Assembly: GCA_963811895.1 (NCBI GenBank)
Contig: CAWETE010000016.1
Coordinates: forward strand, 248,001 to 312,000
From: DASSUW01 sp963811895
GTDB taxonomy: Bacteria; Actinomycetota; Thermoleophilia; Solirubrobacterales; Solirubrobacteraceae
Direction of reading: 5' to 3'
DNA length: 64,000 nucleotides
Both the position numbers and the translations under genes were made by a program. The notes beneath the pieces were generated by a model, which did no database searches, had not been told where the DNA came from, and worked only from the letters and a program-made list of their open reading frames with translations. Every line of letters starts with the position of its first letter. Within the stretch, counting starts at the first letter, position 1. Positions 32,688-42,670 of this stretch are shown here, in pieces.

Positions 32688-34756
32688 ATGAGACTGCCAG
32701 GGAAGGCTCTCGCGGCCTCCGCCGTCCTCGCCGCGCTTCTTGCACCGGCCACCGCCTCGGCCGACACCGTCACCAACCTGGCCGACAGCGGCGCAGGCTC
32801 ACTGCGCTCGGCGATCGCCTCCGGCGGCACCGTGACCTTCGCTCCGGGCCTCTCGGGCACGATCGTGCTCGCCGGCCAGCTCGAGATCGACAAGAACCTG
32901 ACCATCGCGGGTCCCGGGGCGCGTGCGCTGGCCGTCTCCGGCGACGACGTCGCGCGGGTCTTCCACGTCTCCGGTACGGGCGTCGAGGCCACGATCCGCG
33001 ACCTCACCATCCGTGACGGCGCGGTGCCGGATGCCGCGCCGATCGGAGCCGGCGTGCTGGCCGACGGCGACGCCGCGCTGCTCCGGCTGGAGCGCGTCGC
33101 GGTGGTCGACAACCAGGCGAGCAGCACCAGCGAGGATCCGCTCGGCGGCGGGATCGCCGTCGTGTCCGGCAAGCTCGAGCTGGTCGACTCCACGGTCGCC
33201 GGCAACCGGGCGCCCGGCGGTGGCGGTGGCGGCGTGATGGTCGGCGTCCCGGCCACGTTCGAGATCCTCAACAGCACGATCGCCGGCAACAGCGCGTCGG
33301 TGGGCGCCGGGGTCGTGTCGATCGGCAGCACGGGCACGGTCAGAGCCGCCACGCTCGCCGGCAACACGGCTGCCGCCGCGGGACCTGCGATCTGGACAAT
33401 CGGAGCCGGGGCCGCCGTGGCCGTCGAGCGCTCCCTGCTGACCGGCAACGGGTCCGCCTCCTGCGCGGGCACGGTCTCCAGTGGAGGCGGCAACGTCGTC
33501 GACACGACCTGCTTCGGCACGCCCGCCGCGAGCGACGCCATCGGCGCGACCGCCCCGGTGGGAACGCTCGGGCCCAACGGCGGCCCGACCGACACCCTCC
33601 TTCCGCTCGCGGGCAGCGCGGCGATCGATCACCTGGCCTGCACGGGAGCCGACCAGCGCGCGGTCGCCCGCCCGCAGGGAGCCGCCTGCGACGCCGGCGC
33701 GCTCGAGGCCCGCCCGGCGCAGCTCACGGCGCCCGGTCCGATGGCGCTCGGCAGCGCGCTCGTGGGCCAGCACTCAGCTGCGGCTTCGACCACGGTCACG
33801 AACGTCGGCGATCTCGACGCGACGATCACCGGGATCTCGCTGGCCGGGACCAACGCCGCCGAGGTGGAGCCCGTCGCGGATCCTGACGCGTGCACGGGCG
33901 CCACGGTGCTCGGCGCGGGCGAGACGTGCGTGCTCAAGGCGCGGCTGTCACCGGCGAGCGCGGGGGCGAAGACGGCGACCTACTCGGTCACGATGGGCGC
34001 GACGGTCGTGGACGTGCCGATCACCGGCACCGGCCTGCGCCCGGCGCTGCTGGAGTTCTCGGCTCCGCTCGCGCTCGGTTCCGCGCTCGTCGGCCAGCAC
34101 TCCGCGGCCGCCACGACGGTCATCACCAACACCGGCGACGTCGACGCAGTGATCTCCGCGGTGACGGTGACCGGGCCGAATGCGGCCGAGGTCGAGCCGT
34201 GGCGGATCCTGATGCGTGCTCGGCCACGACCGTGCTCGCGGCCGGCGCGACGTGCAAGCTGAAGGCGCGGCTGTCGCCGACGAGTCCCGGAGCCAAGACG
34301 GCGAAGTACGCGGTCACGATGGGCGGCACTGACCTGGACGTGCCGATCTCCGGCACCGGCGAGTCCGTGCCGCCGGCGTCCAACCAGGGAGGCGGAGGCT
34401 CGTCGAACAGCGGCGGCGGCCCGCCCACGCCGACGCCGTCGGCGGACACCGTCCTGGTCGGCACCAGCACCAAGGCCGGCAAGGGCGGCAAGCTCAAGCT
34501 GCGGCTGCGCTGCACGGCCGTCGGCACCGATCGCTGCGCCGGCTCGCTGACCCTCAAGCTCGGCAAGCGCAAGCTCACCAAGGCGTACTCGATCGCCGCC
34601 GGCCAGGAGGGAATCGTGACCCTCAAGCTGGGGGCCGGCGACCGCCGCCGGCTCGCCCGGAAGCGATCGCTGAAGTCCGCGGTGACGGTCGTGACGAAGC
34701 AGCCCGACGGGACGCGCCGGATCACGCAGCAGACCTCCTTCAAGCTGCTCCGGTAA
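32688..34756 (+). CDS. Secreted beta-helix protein with two choice-of-anchor/ASH domains, one frameshift
   Basis: It begins MRLPGKALAASAVLAALLAP, a signal peptide cleaved near ASA-DT. Residues about 30-330 are a right-handed parallel beta-helix (NLADSGAGSLRSAI, then repeated STIAGNSA/STVAGNRA turns) of the polymorphic-outer-membrane type. Two repeated modules of about 110 residues follow, each with ALGSALVGQHSAA and a TKxY/TYSVTMG strand, resembling choice-of-anchor D domains. At about 34200 one G is missing (GAGCCGTGGCGG); the next frame carries ADPDACSATTVLAAGATC and the Ser/Gly/Pro linker and basic C-terminal domain (LKLRLRCTAVGTDRC). Corrected length is about 689 residues. An adhesin or surface protein is likely. 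Confidence 0.8.
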
Positions 34757-34802
34757 GCCCGTCGTAGGTCGTCCGTAGGCGTGCTCGCGCACACTGCGGT
34801 GC

Positions 34803-35879
34803 ATGACCCCCCACACCGAAGCCGTAGAGCGCGCCGACGCTCTCGCCGAGCGCCTGTTCGGCGCCACGCTCGGCGCGCTCGAGCTGTTCTCCGTCTACCT
34901 CGGCGTCGAGCTCGGTCTCTACCGCGCGCTCGAGCGCCACGGCGCGCTCACGCCGGACGAGCTCGCCGACCGTGCCGGCATCGCCCCGCGCTACGCCCGC
35001 GAGTGGCTCGAGCAGCAGGCCGTCGCCGGCTTCCTCGAGGTCGTGGACGCGCCGTCGCGCCGCTGCGCGCTGGCCGCCGACCACGCCCGCGTGCTCTTGC
35101 ACGAGGACGACCCGGCCCACATCGCCCCGTTCGCCCACATGCTGGCCGGCATCGGCGGCGTGCTCCCGCGCGTGGCCGAGGCCTACCGCACCGGCGGCGG
35201 CGTCCCTTACGAGGCCTACGGCACCGAGTTCCGCCACGGGCAGGGTCACATCAACCGGCCCGCCTTCACCAACGAGCTGCCCGGCGAGTGGCTGGACGCG
35301 ATGCCCGACGTCGTTCTCCGCCTGCGCGAGTCCGGCGCGCGTGTGGCCGACGTCGGCTGCGGCCAGGGCTGGTCGAGCGTCGCGGTGGCGCGCGCGTTCC
35401 CGCTTGTCGCACGTCGACGGATTCGATGCCGACCCCGGCTCGATCGCCGACGCGCGCCGTCACGCGGGCGAGGCCGGCGTCGACGACCGCGTGCGCTTCT
35501 TCGAGCGTGACGCCGTGGCGGTCTCCGGTGGCCCGTACGACCTCGTGATGATCCTCGAGACGCTGCACGACCTGCCGCGGCCGGTCGACGCGCTGCGCGC
35601 CGCGCGCGCCGCGACCGCGCCGGGCGGCGCGGTGCTCGTGGTCGACGAGCGCGTCGGCGAGTACTTCAGCGCGCCCGGCGACGAGATCGAGCGCACGATG
35701 TACGGCTGGAGCGTCACGCACTGCCTGCCGACCCAGATGGTCGACCAGCCGTCGGCGGCGCTCGGCACCGTGATGCGCTCCGACACCGTGCGCGAGTGCG
35801 CGTTCGAGGCCGGCTACGCGGGCGTCGACGTGCTGGGGTCGAGAACGACTTCTTCCGCCTCTACCGCCTGCATCCGTGA
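34803..35879 (+). CDS. SAM-dependent methyltransferase with winged-helix N-domain, two frameshifts
   Basis: Residues 1-100 form a winged-helix dimerisation-type domain (LGVELGLYRALERHGALTPDELADRAG). The Rossmann methyltransferase follows, with motif I VADVGCGQGWSSVAVA. Near 35404 an extra T shifts the frame; the continuation is HVDGFDADPGSIADARRH, then YDLVMILETLHDL (motif IV) and APGGAVLVVDERV. Near 35834 a base lost from a G-run shifts it again, and the last 14 residues (VENDFFRLYRLHP) close at a TGA at 35877. The corrected protein is about 358 residues. The substrate is unknown; similar proteins methylate O or C on small molecules. Both shifts look like sequencing errors. Confidence 0.78.
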
Positions 35880-35955
35880 CGTTGCGCGCGACAAGGCTGG
35901 GGGGATAGGCACCGGGGTCAGCCGCGCGCGGGGTGCGCATCTCCGCGCGCGGCCG

Positions 35956-36999
35956 GTGCCGCAACGGCGGTTGCAGGGGCGGATCGGCGACGGGTCCGCC
36001 GCTAGCGTCCGGCGCCTGTCCCGAGCCATCGCCGTCCTCCTGCTCGCGCTCGCATTGCCCGCTCCCGCCTTCGCGCAGAGCGAGTCGTCGCTGCGCTCGA
36101 AGATCGAGCGCAGCCGCGACCGCGAGCAGGCCCTGGCGGGAGCGGCCGCGCGGCTCGGGGAGCTGGCGGAGCGGGCGGGCCGCGAGGTGGCGATCGTGCA
36201 GGGCCGGCTGGCCGAGGTCGAGGCCGACCTCGCGAGCGCCGAGGCGCGGCTGGCCGCCACGCGCGAGCGCCTGCAGACGGGCCGGCGGCGGCTCGTGCGC
36301 CTGCAGCGCCGCCACGCCGACGGGCGCGAGCTGCTCGCCGCCCAGCTCGTCGCCGCCTACAAGGCCGATCCGCCGGACATCGTCTCGCTCGTGCTCGGGG
36401 CCGACAGCTTCGCCGACCTGATCGAGCGCATCGCGTTCGCCCGCCGGATCCGCGACCGCAACGCCGAGATCGTCGCCCGCGTGCACGACGCGCGGGTGCG
36501 CACCCGGCACCTCGCGAGCGTGCTCGGCCGGCTCGCCGCCACGCGGCGCGAGGACGCGCAGGCGATCGACGCGCGCCGGGCGGCGCTGGCGGGCATGCGC
36601 GACAGCCTCGCCGCCCGCGAGGCCACGCTGGTGAGCGCCCGCGCGGCCCGCACGCAAGCGCTGGCCGGCACGCGCTCGGGCCGCGTCTCGGCCCAGCGCG
36701 CGCTGCACCGCCTGATCGCCGAGCGCCGGCGCGCCGCCGAGCTCGCCTCCGCCGGCCCCGGCGGACCATGGGCGATCCCGTGGCCGATCGTGCAGTGCGA
36801 GTCCGGCGGCCAGAACCTGCCGCCCAACGGCGCCGGCGCGTCCGGCTACTACCAGATGCTCCCCGCGACCTGGAAGGGGCTCGGCGGCTCGACGCCGCAC
36901 GCGTACCTGGCGTCCAAGGCCGAGCAGGACCGCCTGGCCGCCGCGCTGTGGGCCGGCGGCGCGGGGGCGCACAACTGGGTCTGCGCGGGGTTGGTCTAG
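35956..36999 (+). CDS. Secreted coiled-coil protein with lytic transglycosylase/Rpf-like domain
   Basis: A signal sequence (RAIAVLLLALALPAPAFAQ) leads into about 220 residues of Arg/Ala/Glu-rich coiled coil, like the N-terminal regulatory part of CwlO/RipC hydrolases. A C-terminal domain of about 75 residues follows (WPIVQCESGGQNLPPNGAGA, then GYYQMLPATWKG). The Glu in CESGG is the expected catalytic residue of Rpf/SLT-type muralytic enzymes; two Cys could form a disulfide. It probably cuts peptidoglycan during growth or separation. The start is uncertain: the GTG at 35956 is used here, a TTG at 35971 is closer to the signal peptide, and no ATG is available. Its TAG overlaps the start of a palindromic repeat. 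Confidence 0.78.
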   Translation: MPQRRLQGRIGDGSAASVRRLSRAIAVLLLALALPAPAFAQSESSLRSKIERSRDREQALAGAAARLGELAERAGREVAIVQGRLAEVEADLASAEARLAATRERLQTGRRRLVRLQRRHADGRELLAAQLVAAYKADPPDIVSLVLGADSFADLIERIAFARRIRDRNAEIVARVHDARVRTRHLASVLGRLAATRREDAQAIDARRAALAGMRDSLAAREATLVSARAARTQALAGTRSGRVSAQRALHRLIAERRRAAELASAGPGGPWAIPWPIVQCESGGQNLPPNGAGASGYYQMLPATWKGLGGSTPHAYLASKAEQDRLAAALWAGGAGAHNWVCAGLV

Positions 37000-37145
37000 G
37001 TACGAACTTCGGCTGGGTAGGTGTCGTGGGAGCCCGGCGGCGGTCGAAGGTCCCTGGCGCGTTTGCCGGACATATGCCGTTCAAAGCGCCAGGAGCAATC
37101 GCGGCGGTCGATCCCGCTCACTCAATGCCGCAGTTGACGTTCGCC
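36998..37145. repeat. Intergenic palindromic repeat, family A, copy 1
   Basis: It begins AGGTACGAACTTCGGCTGGG, overlapping the TAG of the preceding gene, and ends GCCGCAGTTGACGTTCGCC. The same two ends flank a second copy at 43462-43633. Inside is a hairpin at about 37053-37094 (CTGGCGC...GCGCCAG). It fills the gap between two convergent stop codons. Confidence 0.7.
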
Positions 37146-37149
37146 CGAG

Positions 37150-37767
37150 CTACAGCTTGCGCCCGGCCGTCGAGGCCCGGCCGTTGGTCGCGACCAGCGG
37201 ATCGAGCCCGGTCAGCCCGTCGAGGCTCTCCGCGTTGTTCTCGCTCACGTACTCGAGCACGGCGTCCTCGCCGATCTTGCGGATGCGGTTGTCGGCGTAG
37301 CGGTAGAGCTGGTCGCGCTCGCCGACGTAGTCCATCCGCGGCACGACGAAGCCGCACGAGTCACCGACGCGCGTGACCTCCACGGTGATCACCGAGCGCA
37401 CGGCGCGCCGCTGCTCGTCGGTGATGTCGAACGTGGCGAGCAGCTCGTCGAAGCCCTCGTCGTTCTGCTGCACCGGCCGGCCGACCCCGTGCAGGCGCAC
37501 GATCTTCGGCGGCCCCTCGAAGGCGCAGAACATGATCACGATGCGGCCGTTCTCGCGCAGGTGGGCGACCGTCTCGATGCCGCTGCCCATCAGGTCCACA
37601 TAGGCGAACCCGAGCGGGCCGGTGACCTGGAAGAGGTTGTGGCCGCCCTTCGGCGACAGGTTCACGTGGCCCTCGTCGCCGCTCGGCGCGGTGGCGACGA
37701 AGAACATCGTCTGCGCCTCGATGAACTCGCGCAGCTTCTCGTCGATCTGTTCGAACACCTTGGCCAT
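37150..37767 (-). CDS. Pyridoxamine 5'-phosphate oxidase-family (FMN-binding) protein
   Basis: A 205-residue protein starting MAKVFEQIDEKLREFIEAQ. The split-barrel FMN fold is recognised from FFVATAPSGDEGHVNLSPKG, FAYVDLMGSGIETVAHLREN and IVIMFCAFEGPPKIVRLHG. These proteins bind FMN or F420-like cofactors and often act on small oxidised compounds; members with SPKG motifs are usually annotated as PPOX-class with unknown substrate. Its ATG shares one base with the uppP stop (TGATG), so it is translated with uppP. It ends beside repeat A copy 1. Confidence 0.88.
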   Translation of the reverse strand: MAKVFEQIDEKLREFIEAQTMFFVATAPSGDEGHVNLSPKGGHNLFQVTGPLGFAYVDLMGSGIETVAHLRENGRIVIMFCAFEGPPKIVRLHGVGRPVQQNDEGFDELLATFDITDEQRRAVRSVITVEVTRVGDSCGFVVPRMDYVGERDQLYRYADNRIRKIGEDAVLEYVSENNAESLDGLTGLDPLVATNGRASTAGRKL

Positions 37768-38583
37768 CAGCTGATCGCTCCGGTCGCCACGAGGATGAGA
37801 ACGGTACTGCCTAGCAGGACGCGGTAGACCACGAACAAATTCACGGAATGGTGGGCGAGGTACCGGAGCAGCCAGGCGATGGCCGCGTAGCCGACGAAGA
37901 ACGCCACCACGGTGGCCACCAGCACGTTGCCGATGGGCGTCGTGGCGTGCTCGTCGCCGGCGATCACGTCCTTGAGCTCGAACAGGCCGCTCGCCACCAC
38001 CGCGGGCACGGCGAGCAGGAACGAGAACCGCGCCGCCGCCGGGCGCTCCATCCCGAGCAGGAGGCCCGCGCTCATCGTCGCGCCCGACCGCGAGACGCCC
38101 GGCACGAGCGAGAGCGACTGCGCGAGCCCGATCAGGAAGCCGTCGCGCATCGACAGCTGCGAGATCTCGCGCTCGTGCCGCCCGACGCGGTCGGCATAGC
38201 CGAGCACGAGCGCGAAGACGATCAGCACCGTGCCGATCAGCCACAGGTTCCGCGCGCCCGGTCTCGATGTCGTCGCGGAAGATGAAGCCGAAGATCCCGA
38301 TCGGGATCGTGGCGACGATCAGGAACCAGCCGAGCCGCACGTCGGGATCCTCGACGCGCCGCGGATGGCGCAGCCACTTGCTGGCGATCGCCCACAGCTC
38401 GCGGCGGAAGTAGATCAGCACCGCCGCCTCCGTCCCGAGCTGGGTCACGGCCGTGAACGCCGCGCCGGGGTCCTCCCAGCCGAGCATCGCAGGGATGATC
38501 CGCTGGTGCGCGCTCGAGGAGATCGGCAGGAACTCGGTGAGCCCCTGCACGATCCCGAGGATGATCGACTGGATCAGGTCCAC
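37767..38583 (-). CDS. uppP: Undecaprenyl-diphosphatase, one frameshift
   Basis: The N-terminus MDLIQSIILGIVQGLTEFLP, followed by ISSSAH, and the motif LVPGVSRSGATMSAG are the two catalytic regions of BacA/UppP, an integral membrane enzyme that recycles the cell-wall lipid carrier. At 38257-38259 an extra base in a CCC/GGG run shifts the frame after FIFRDDIETG. The rest (RNLWLIGTVLIVFALVLGYAD and on) reads in the next frame to a TGA at 37767. Removing one base gives 271 residues, the normal length. Since this function is usually essential, the shift is more likely a sequence error. The downstream PPOX gene is coupled to it. Confidence 0.88.
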
Positions 38584-38614
38584 GGCCGCAGCAGGCTAGC
38601 CATACTGCGTTGCC

Positions 38615-40067
38615 ATGGCCCTGGCCGATCGGCAGCGTCTGTCGCCCGCCACGTTCCGCCTGCCCGTCGACAAGATCCGCGACGGCTACTACTCGGACGC
38701 CTACTTCAACCACACGAAGGCGCTCCTGGAGGCCGACGACCACCATCCCGCACGTCGTCATGCAGGTGTTCCAGCGCAAGGACTCGATCCTCGGCGGGAT
38801 CGACGAGGCGATCGCGGTGCTCAAGCAGTGCACGGGCCGCCGCGGCCCTGACGGCCGCTGGGTCAACACCTTCAAGGAGCTGGAGGTCTGCGCGCTCTAC
38901 GAGGGCGACGAGATCGCCCCGTGGGAGACGGTGATGACGATCGAGGGCGACTACGCGCAGTTCGCCCACCTGGAGACCGTCTATCTCGGCTGCCTGGCGC
39001 GGCGCACGCTGGTCATGCGCAACGTCCACGAGGTCGTCGAGGCGGCCAACGGCAAGCCGATCCTGTACTTCCCGGCCCGCCACGACCACTGGCTCGTGCA
39101 GACCGGCGACGGCTGGGCGGCGCACGTCGCGGGCGCGATCGGCGTCTCCACCGACGCGCAGGCGTCGTGGTGGGGCGGCCGCGGCGTCGGCACCGTGCCG
39201 CACGGCCTGATCGCGGCCTACGGCGGCGACACGGCCGTGGCGGCCGTCAAGTTCGCCGAGCGGTTCGGGCACGAGATGAACGTCACGGTGCTCGTCGACT
39301 TCGCCAACCACTCGCTCGGCACGGCGCTCGAGGTGGCCGCCGCGCTCGACGGCGATCTGTGGGGCATCCGGCTCGACACCTCCGACAAGCTGGCCGACGC
39401 CGGCCTCCAGGAGCGTCTCGGCGACGACGCGCCGACCGGCGTCAACCCCGAGCTCGTGCGGCTCGTCCGCGAAGGGCTGGACGACGCCGGCTACCGCGAA
39501 GTGAAGATCGTCGTCTCAGGCGGCTTCAACGCCGACCGCATCCGCGAGTTCGAGGCCGAGAACGTCCCGGTCGACGCCTACGGCGTCGGCTCCTCGCTGA
39601 TCCGCGGCTCCAACGACTTCACGGCCGACGTGGTGATGGTCGACGGCCGCCCCGGCGGCAAGATCGGCCGCGAGCTGCGCCCCAACCCGCGCGCTCAGCC
39701 GGACGTCGAGCCTGTACCAAGCGGCACGAAGCGCACGCGCTCGAGCTGGGTGAGCGTCACGCCGTCCGGCGTGCGGCGGGCGACCACCAGGCGCTGGTCG
39801 CCGTCCTCGACCGGCGCCACCAGCCGTCCGCCGGGGGCGAGCTGCTCGGCCAGCGCGGGCGGGATCGCGCCGCCGGCGGCCGCCGCGACGTTGATCGCCT
39901 CGTACGGCGCGTGCCGCGACAGGCCGCGCGAGCCGTCGCCGACCTCGAGCGTCACGTTCTCGACGCCGGCGGCGCGCAGGCTCTCGGCCGCCGTCCGCGA
40001 GAGCGAGGCGTGGACCTCGATCGAGTACACGTGCCGCGCCAGCCGTGCCAGCAGCGCGGCGTGGTAG
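38615..40067 (+). CDS. Nicotinate phosphoribosyltransferase, one frameshift and doubtful 3' end
   Basis: The start MALADRQRLSPATFRLPVDK is conserved-looking; DGYYSDAYFNHTK follows. An extra C in a CCC run at 38747-38749 shifts the frame, and the continuation VVMQVFQRKDSILGGIDEA runs with GDYAQFAHLETVYLG, YFPARHDHWLVQ, NHSLGTALEVAAAL and GIRLDTSDKLAD (the phosphate-site type II PRTase barrel). Conservation ends near 39690 (GKIGRELRPNPR). The next in-frame stop is 40067, but those last 125 residues are antisense to pcm and not protein-like, so a stop near 39695 was probably lost by an indel. It converts nicotinate to NaMN, and pncA, which makes nicotinate, lies opposite and close by. Confidence 0.8.
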
Positions 40068-40321
40068 CCCGAGCCGGTGCCGACGTCGAGCACCGTCTCG
40101 TCGCCGGTGAGCTCGAGCAGCTCGCACATGCGCGCCACCACGAGCGGCTGCGAGATCGTCTGCCCGGCCCCGATCGGCAGCGGGACGTTCTCCCACGCCT
40201 GGTCGCGCAGGTCGGGCGGCACGAAGACGTCGCGCGGCACCTCGGCGATCGCGTCCAGCACCCGCCGGTCGTCGACGCTGCGCCGCAGGATCTGCATGAG
40301 CCGCTCCGGGGCGGCCGCCAT
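39695..40321 (-). CDS. pcm: Protein-L-isoaspartate O-methyltransferase
   Basis: A 208-residue protein, standard PCMT length. The N-terminal VPRDVFVPPDLRDQAWENVP and PIGAGQTISQPLVVARM are PCMT hallmarks; motif I is VLDVGTGSGYHAALLARLA, followed by YSIEVH. It methylates isoaspartyl residues in aged proteins to start their repair. It is last in an operon after baeRF10-like and pncA genes; its ATG shares one base with the pncA stop (TGATG). Its 3' end faces the nicotinate phosphoribosyltransferase gene. Confidence 0.94.
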   Translation of the reverse strand: MAAAPERLMQILRRSVDDRRVLDAIAEVPRDVFVPPDLRDQAWENVPLPIGAGQTISQPLVVARMCELLELTGDETVLDVGTGSGYHAALLARLARHVYSIEVHASLSRTAAESLRAAGVENVTLEVGDGSRGLSRHAPYEAINVAAAAGGAIPPALAEQLAPGGRLVAPVEDGDQRLVVARRTPDGVTLTQLERVRFVPLGTGSTSG

Positions 40322-40860
40322 CAGGCCACGCTCGCTCCCGCGGCGCGGACCTCCTCCAGCGCGCGCGCGGAGTCGTCGGGCTCGACGTCGACGCCGCGCG
40401 TCGCGGTGCTGTCGACGGTCACCGAGAAGCCCTCGCGCAGCGCGTCGAGCGCCGTGTTCTTGACGCAGTAGTCCGTGGCCAGGCCGGCCACCGTGACGTG
40501 TTCGACGTCGCGCTCCCGCAACAGCGCCGCCAACTCGGTGCCCTCGAAGCCCGAGTAGCCCTCCGTCGCCGGGTCCTGTCCCTTGTCGACCACGGCGTCG
40601 AGCGGCGTCGGGTCGAGCGCGTGGTGGAGCTCGGCGCCCGGCGTCCCGGCCACGCAGTGCACGGGCCACGGCCCGCCCTGCTCGCCGAACGACGAGTGGT
40701 CGGGCGGATGCCAGTCGCGCGTGGCGACCACGAGGTCGAACTCGCCGGAGCCCGCGAGCTCGTTGAGCCGCCCGGCGATCGCGTCGCCGTCCGGCACGGC
40801 GAGCGCGCCTCCGGGGCAGAAGTCGTTCTGGAAGTCGACGATGACGAGCGCGCGGCTCAC
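40321..40860 (-). CDS. pncA: Nicotinamidase / isochorismatase family
   Basis: A 179-residue protein with the nicotinamidase catalytic set: Asp in VIVDFQNDFCPGG, the metal-site Asp/His in TRDWHPPDHSSF, Lys in VVDKGQDP and the nucleophile Cys in ATDYCVKNTALDA. It hydrolyses nicotinamide to nicotinate in NAD salvage. The GTG at 40860 lies one base after the stop of the baeRF gene. The product would feed the nicotinate phosphoribosyltransferase encoded convergently 260 bp beyond the operon end. Confidence 0.93.
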   Translation of the reverse strand: MSRALVIVDFQNDFCPGGALAVPDGDAIAGRLNELAGSGEFDLVVATRDWHPPDHSSFGEQGGPWPVHCVAGTPGAELHHALDPTPLDAVVDKGQDPATEGYSGFEGTELAALLRERDVEHVTVAGLATDYCVKNTALDALREGFSVTVDSTATRGVDVEPDDSARALEEVRAAGASVA

Positions 40861-40861
40861 A

Positions 40862-42001
40862 TCAGTAGCGCAGAACCGCGCCGATCCCGCCGAGCGGGCC
40901 GAGATCGTCGTGGTGGCGGACCTTGATCACCTTCGCGGACTGCTCGATCGCCTTCTCGATCGCCGGCTCGACGATGTTCTCGACGCGCTCGAGCTCCTGG
41001 CCGTCGGGGCCGTGGTCGCCGGCGTGCAGCATGCCGGTGGCGGAGTCGCGCCCGCCCGCGGAGCGGAAGCCGTCGCCGACCAGCAGCATCTCGACGCGCT
41101 GCTCGTTGAGTGCCTGCAGCACCGACGCGAGCCCGGCGGCCCCGCGCCCGCCGCGCCCGACACCCTCGGTCAGGCGGTCCAGCGCCTCGCGCTCGCGGCG
41201 GCGGCGCCAGTCCTCGATCGCCTGGCCCGCCGCCGAGCGCACGTCATCGATCGAGGAGTTCTCGACGTCCAGGTGCAGGCGGCCCACGATCCGCTCGCGC
41301 AGGTACGGGTGCAGCTTGTGCTCGATGTCGTTCGCGAGCTCGTCGGGCGCGCCGACGAGCAGGCGGTCGAAGCGGCCCTCCTTGTAGCGCTGGAAGACGA
41401 CCTCGCCGACGTGGACGAGGTGGTCGTCCTTCTCCTTCTCGACGCCGCGCTGGTAGCGGGACTGCGACCAGCCGCCCTGGTCGTGCTGGCTGTGCACGTC
41501 GTCCTCGACGCGGTCGGTCTCCTCGAGGCCTCCGTCGTCGCCGATGAAGAAGCGCGCGTTGCGGCGGTTCACCAGCAGCACGGACCACTGCTCGTCGCCG
41601 GCCGCGGCGACCAGCGGCTCGATGTACGGCGAGCGGCCGAGCACGACGGCGAAGTCGACCGGGTGGCTGAGCCGCACGACCTCGAGCAGGTCGGCCGGCT
41701 CGCAGGCATAGACGGCGACCGCCCGCGTGCCGTTCTGGGCGATGTCGCTGGCCATCAGCGTCTCCCGCACGCGGTCGATGTCCGCCTTCAGCGCCACGCG
41801 CTCCTCGTGATCCAGCCCGTCGGCCTGGTCGACGCGGTGGGCGGCCTCGGTCATCACGGAGGTGACCGCGGTCGAGCGTGCCGCGGGCGTGGCGAACTCG
41901 GTCGGATCGAGGTTGAGGAAGACGGACAGTACGCGGCCGCGCTCCGGCTTGACGTCGGCGAGCCGACGCAGGCGGGTGCGGGTGATCGTGTTGGCTGCCA
42001 T
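40862..42001 (-). CDS. Bacterial eRF1-like protein (baeRF/VLRF1 superfamily, family 10-like)
   Basis: A 379-residue protein. The N-terminal half has SVFLNLDPTEFATP and FAVVLGRSPYIEPLVAA; the middle has VLLVNRRNARFFIG and QHDQGGWSQSRYQR, where a Gly-Gly-x-x-Gln replaces the GGQ loop of release factors. The C-terminal half is an eRF1-domain-3-like alpha/beta fold (LLVGDGFRSAGG). Members of this superfamily, related to Vms1, are thought to release stalled peptidyl-tRNA or act in ribosome quality control. It is first of an operon with pncA and pcm. No signal peptide is present. Confidence 0.82.
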   Translation of the reverse strand: MAANTITRTRLRRLADVKPERGRVLSVFLNLDPTEFATPAARSTAVTSVMTEAAHRVDQADGLDHEERVALKADIDRVRETLMASDIAQNGTRAVAVYACEPADLLEVVRLSHPVDFAVVLGRSPYIEPLVAAAGDEQWSVLLVNRRNARFFIGDDGGLEETDRVEDDVHSQHDQGGWSQSRYQRGVEKEKDDHLVHVGEVVFQRYKEGRFDRLLVGAPDELANDIEHKLHPYLRERIVGRLHLDVENSSIDDVRSAAGQAIEDWRRRREREALDRLTEGVGRGGRGAAGLASVLQALNEQRVEMLLVGDGFRSAGGRDSATGMLHAGDHGPDGQELERVENIVEPAIEKAIEQSAKVIKVRHHDDLGPLGGIGAVLRY

Positions 42002-42098
42002 GTCGGTCGCCTACCCTCCCTGTGTTGCGGGGGAACGCTGCGGTGTGACGACGCGGACTGTAGTTCCTGACCGGTGAGGCGCCGTTTCGGGAAGTATC

Positions 42099-42644
42099 TC
42101 AAGACCTTCCAGGAGCGTGAAGAAGGCGCGCGCGAACGGCGAGGATCTCCGTGCGCGAGCGCACCGCCTGCCAGTCGATCTGCTCGCGCAGGGCGCGCGC
42201 GATCTGCAGCAGGCCCTCGTACCGCAGCGAGTGCTCCGTGAGCGCCATCAGCTTGGTCGCCATCACGTCCTCGAGCGCCATAACGCGGATCTCCATGCCG
42301 AGCACCGAGAGCTGCTCGCCGCGGGCGAACACGTCGTCGTCCATCGGCAGGCCCTTGGGACAATAGATGAGGTCGACCAGCGTGTCCCCGTCCCACGCCT
42401 TGACCAGCCAGTCCTCGGGTGGCCGCTCCGGGCGCATCCCCGCCTCCGACAAGGCCTCGAGCGCCCGCTCGGCGTCCTCGGGCTTGATCATGAGGTCGAG
42501 ATCGTGGCGCGTCTCCGGGCCTCCGCGGGCCCAGCTCGCGAGGCTCCCGCCGAGCAGGAACGGGATGCCGGCCTGCAGCAGCGCGGCGGTGGAGCGCTTG
42601 AGCGCATGCTCGATGTCGGCGAACGGCTGCTCGTCTACGGCCAT
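42099..42644 (-). CDS. Nucleotidyltransferase-like protein
   Basis: A 181-residue protein. GGSLASWARGGPETRHDLDLM gives the minimal nucleotidyltransferase core (GGS plus a DxD metal pair), followed by KPEDAERALEALSEAGM and DLIYCPKGLPMDDDV, with a third possible acidic residue. It resembles the small NTases of the AbiEii/MenT-like or MNT-like group, which modify RNA or protein with nucleotides, but no antitoxin partner is adjacent. The ATG at 42644 begins MAVDEQPFADIEHA; a GTG at 42665 would add seven residues. It is divergent from the phosphoesterase gene. Confidence 0.78.
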   Translation of the reverse strand: MAVDEQPFADIEHALKRSTAALLQAGIPFLLGGSLASWARGGPETRHDLDLMIKPEDAERALEALSEAGMRPERPPEDWLVKAWDGDTLVDLIYCPKGLPMDDDVFARGEQLSVLGMEIRVMALEDVMATKLMALTEHSLRYEGLLQIARALREQIDWQAVRSRTEILAVRARLLHAPGRS

Positions 42645-42670
42645 GGCCTCGTGGGTACCCGCCACCAGGG

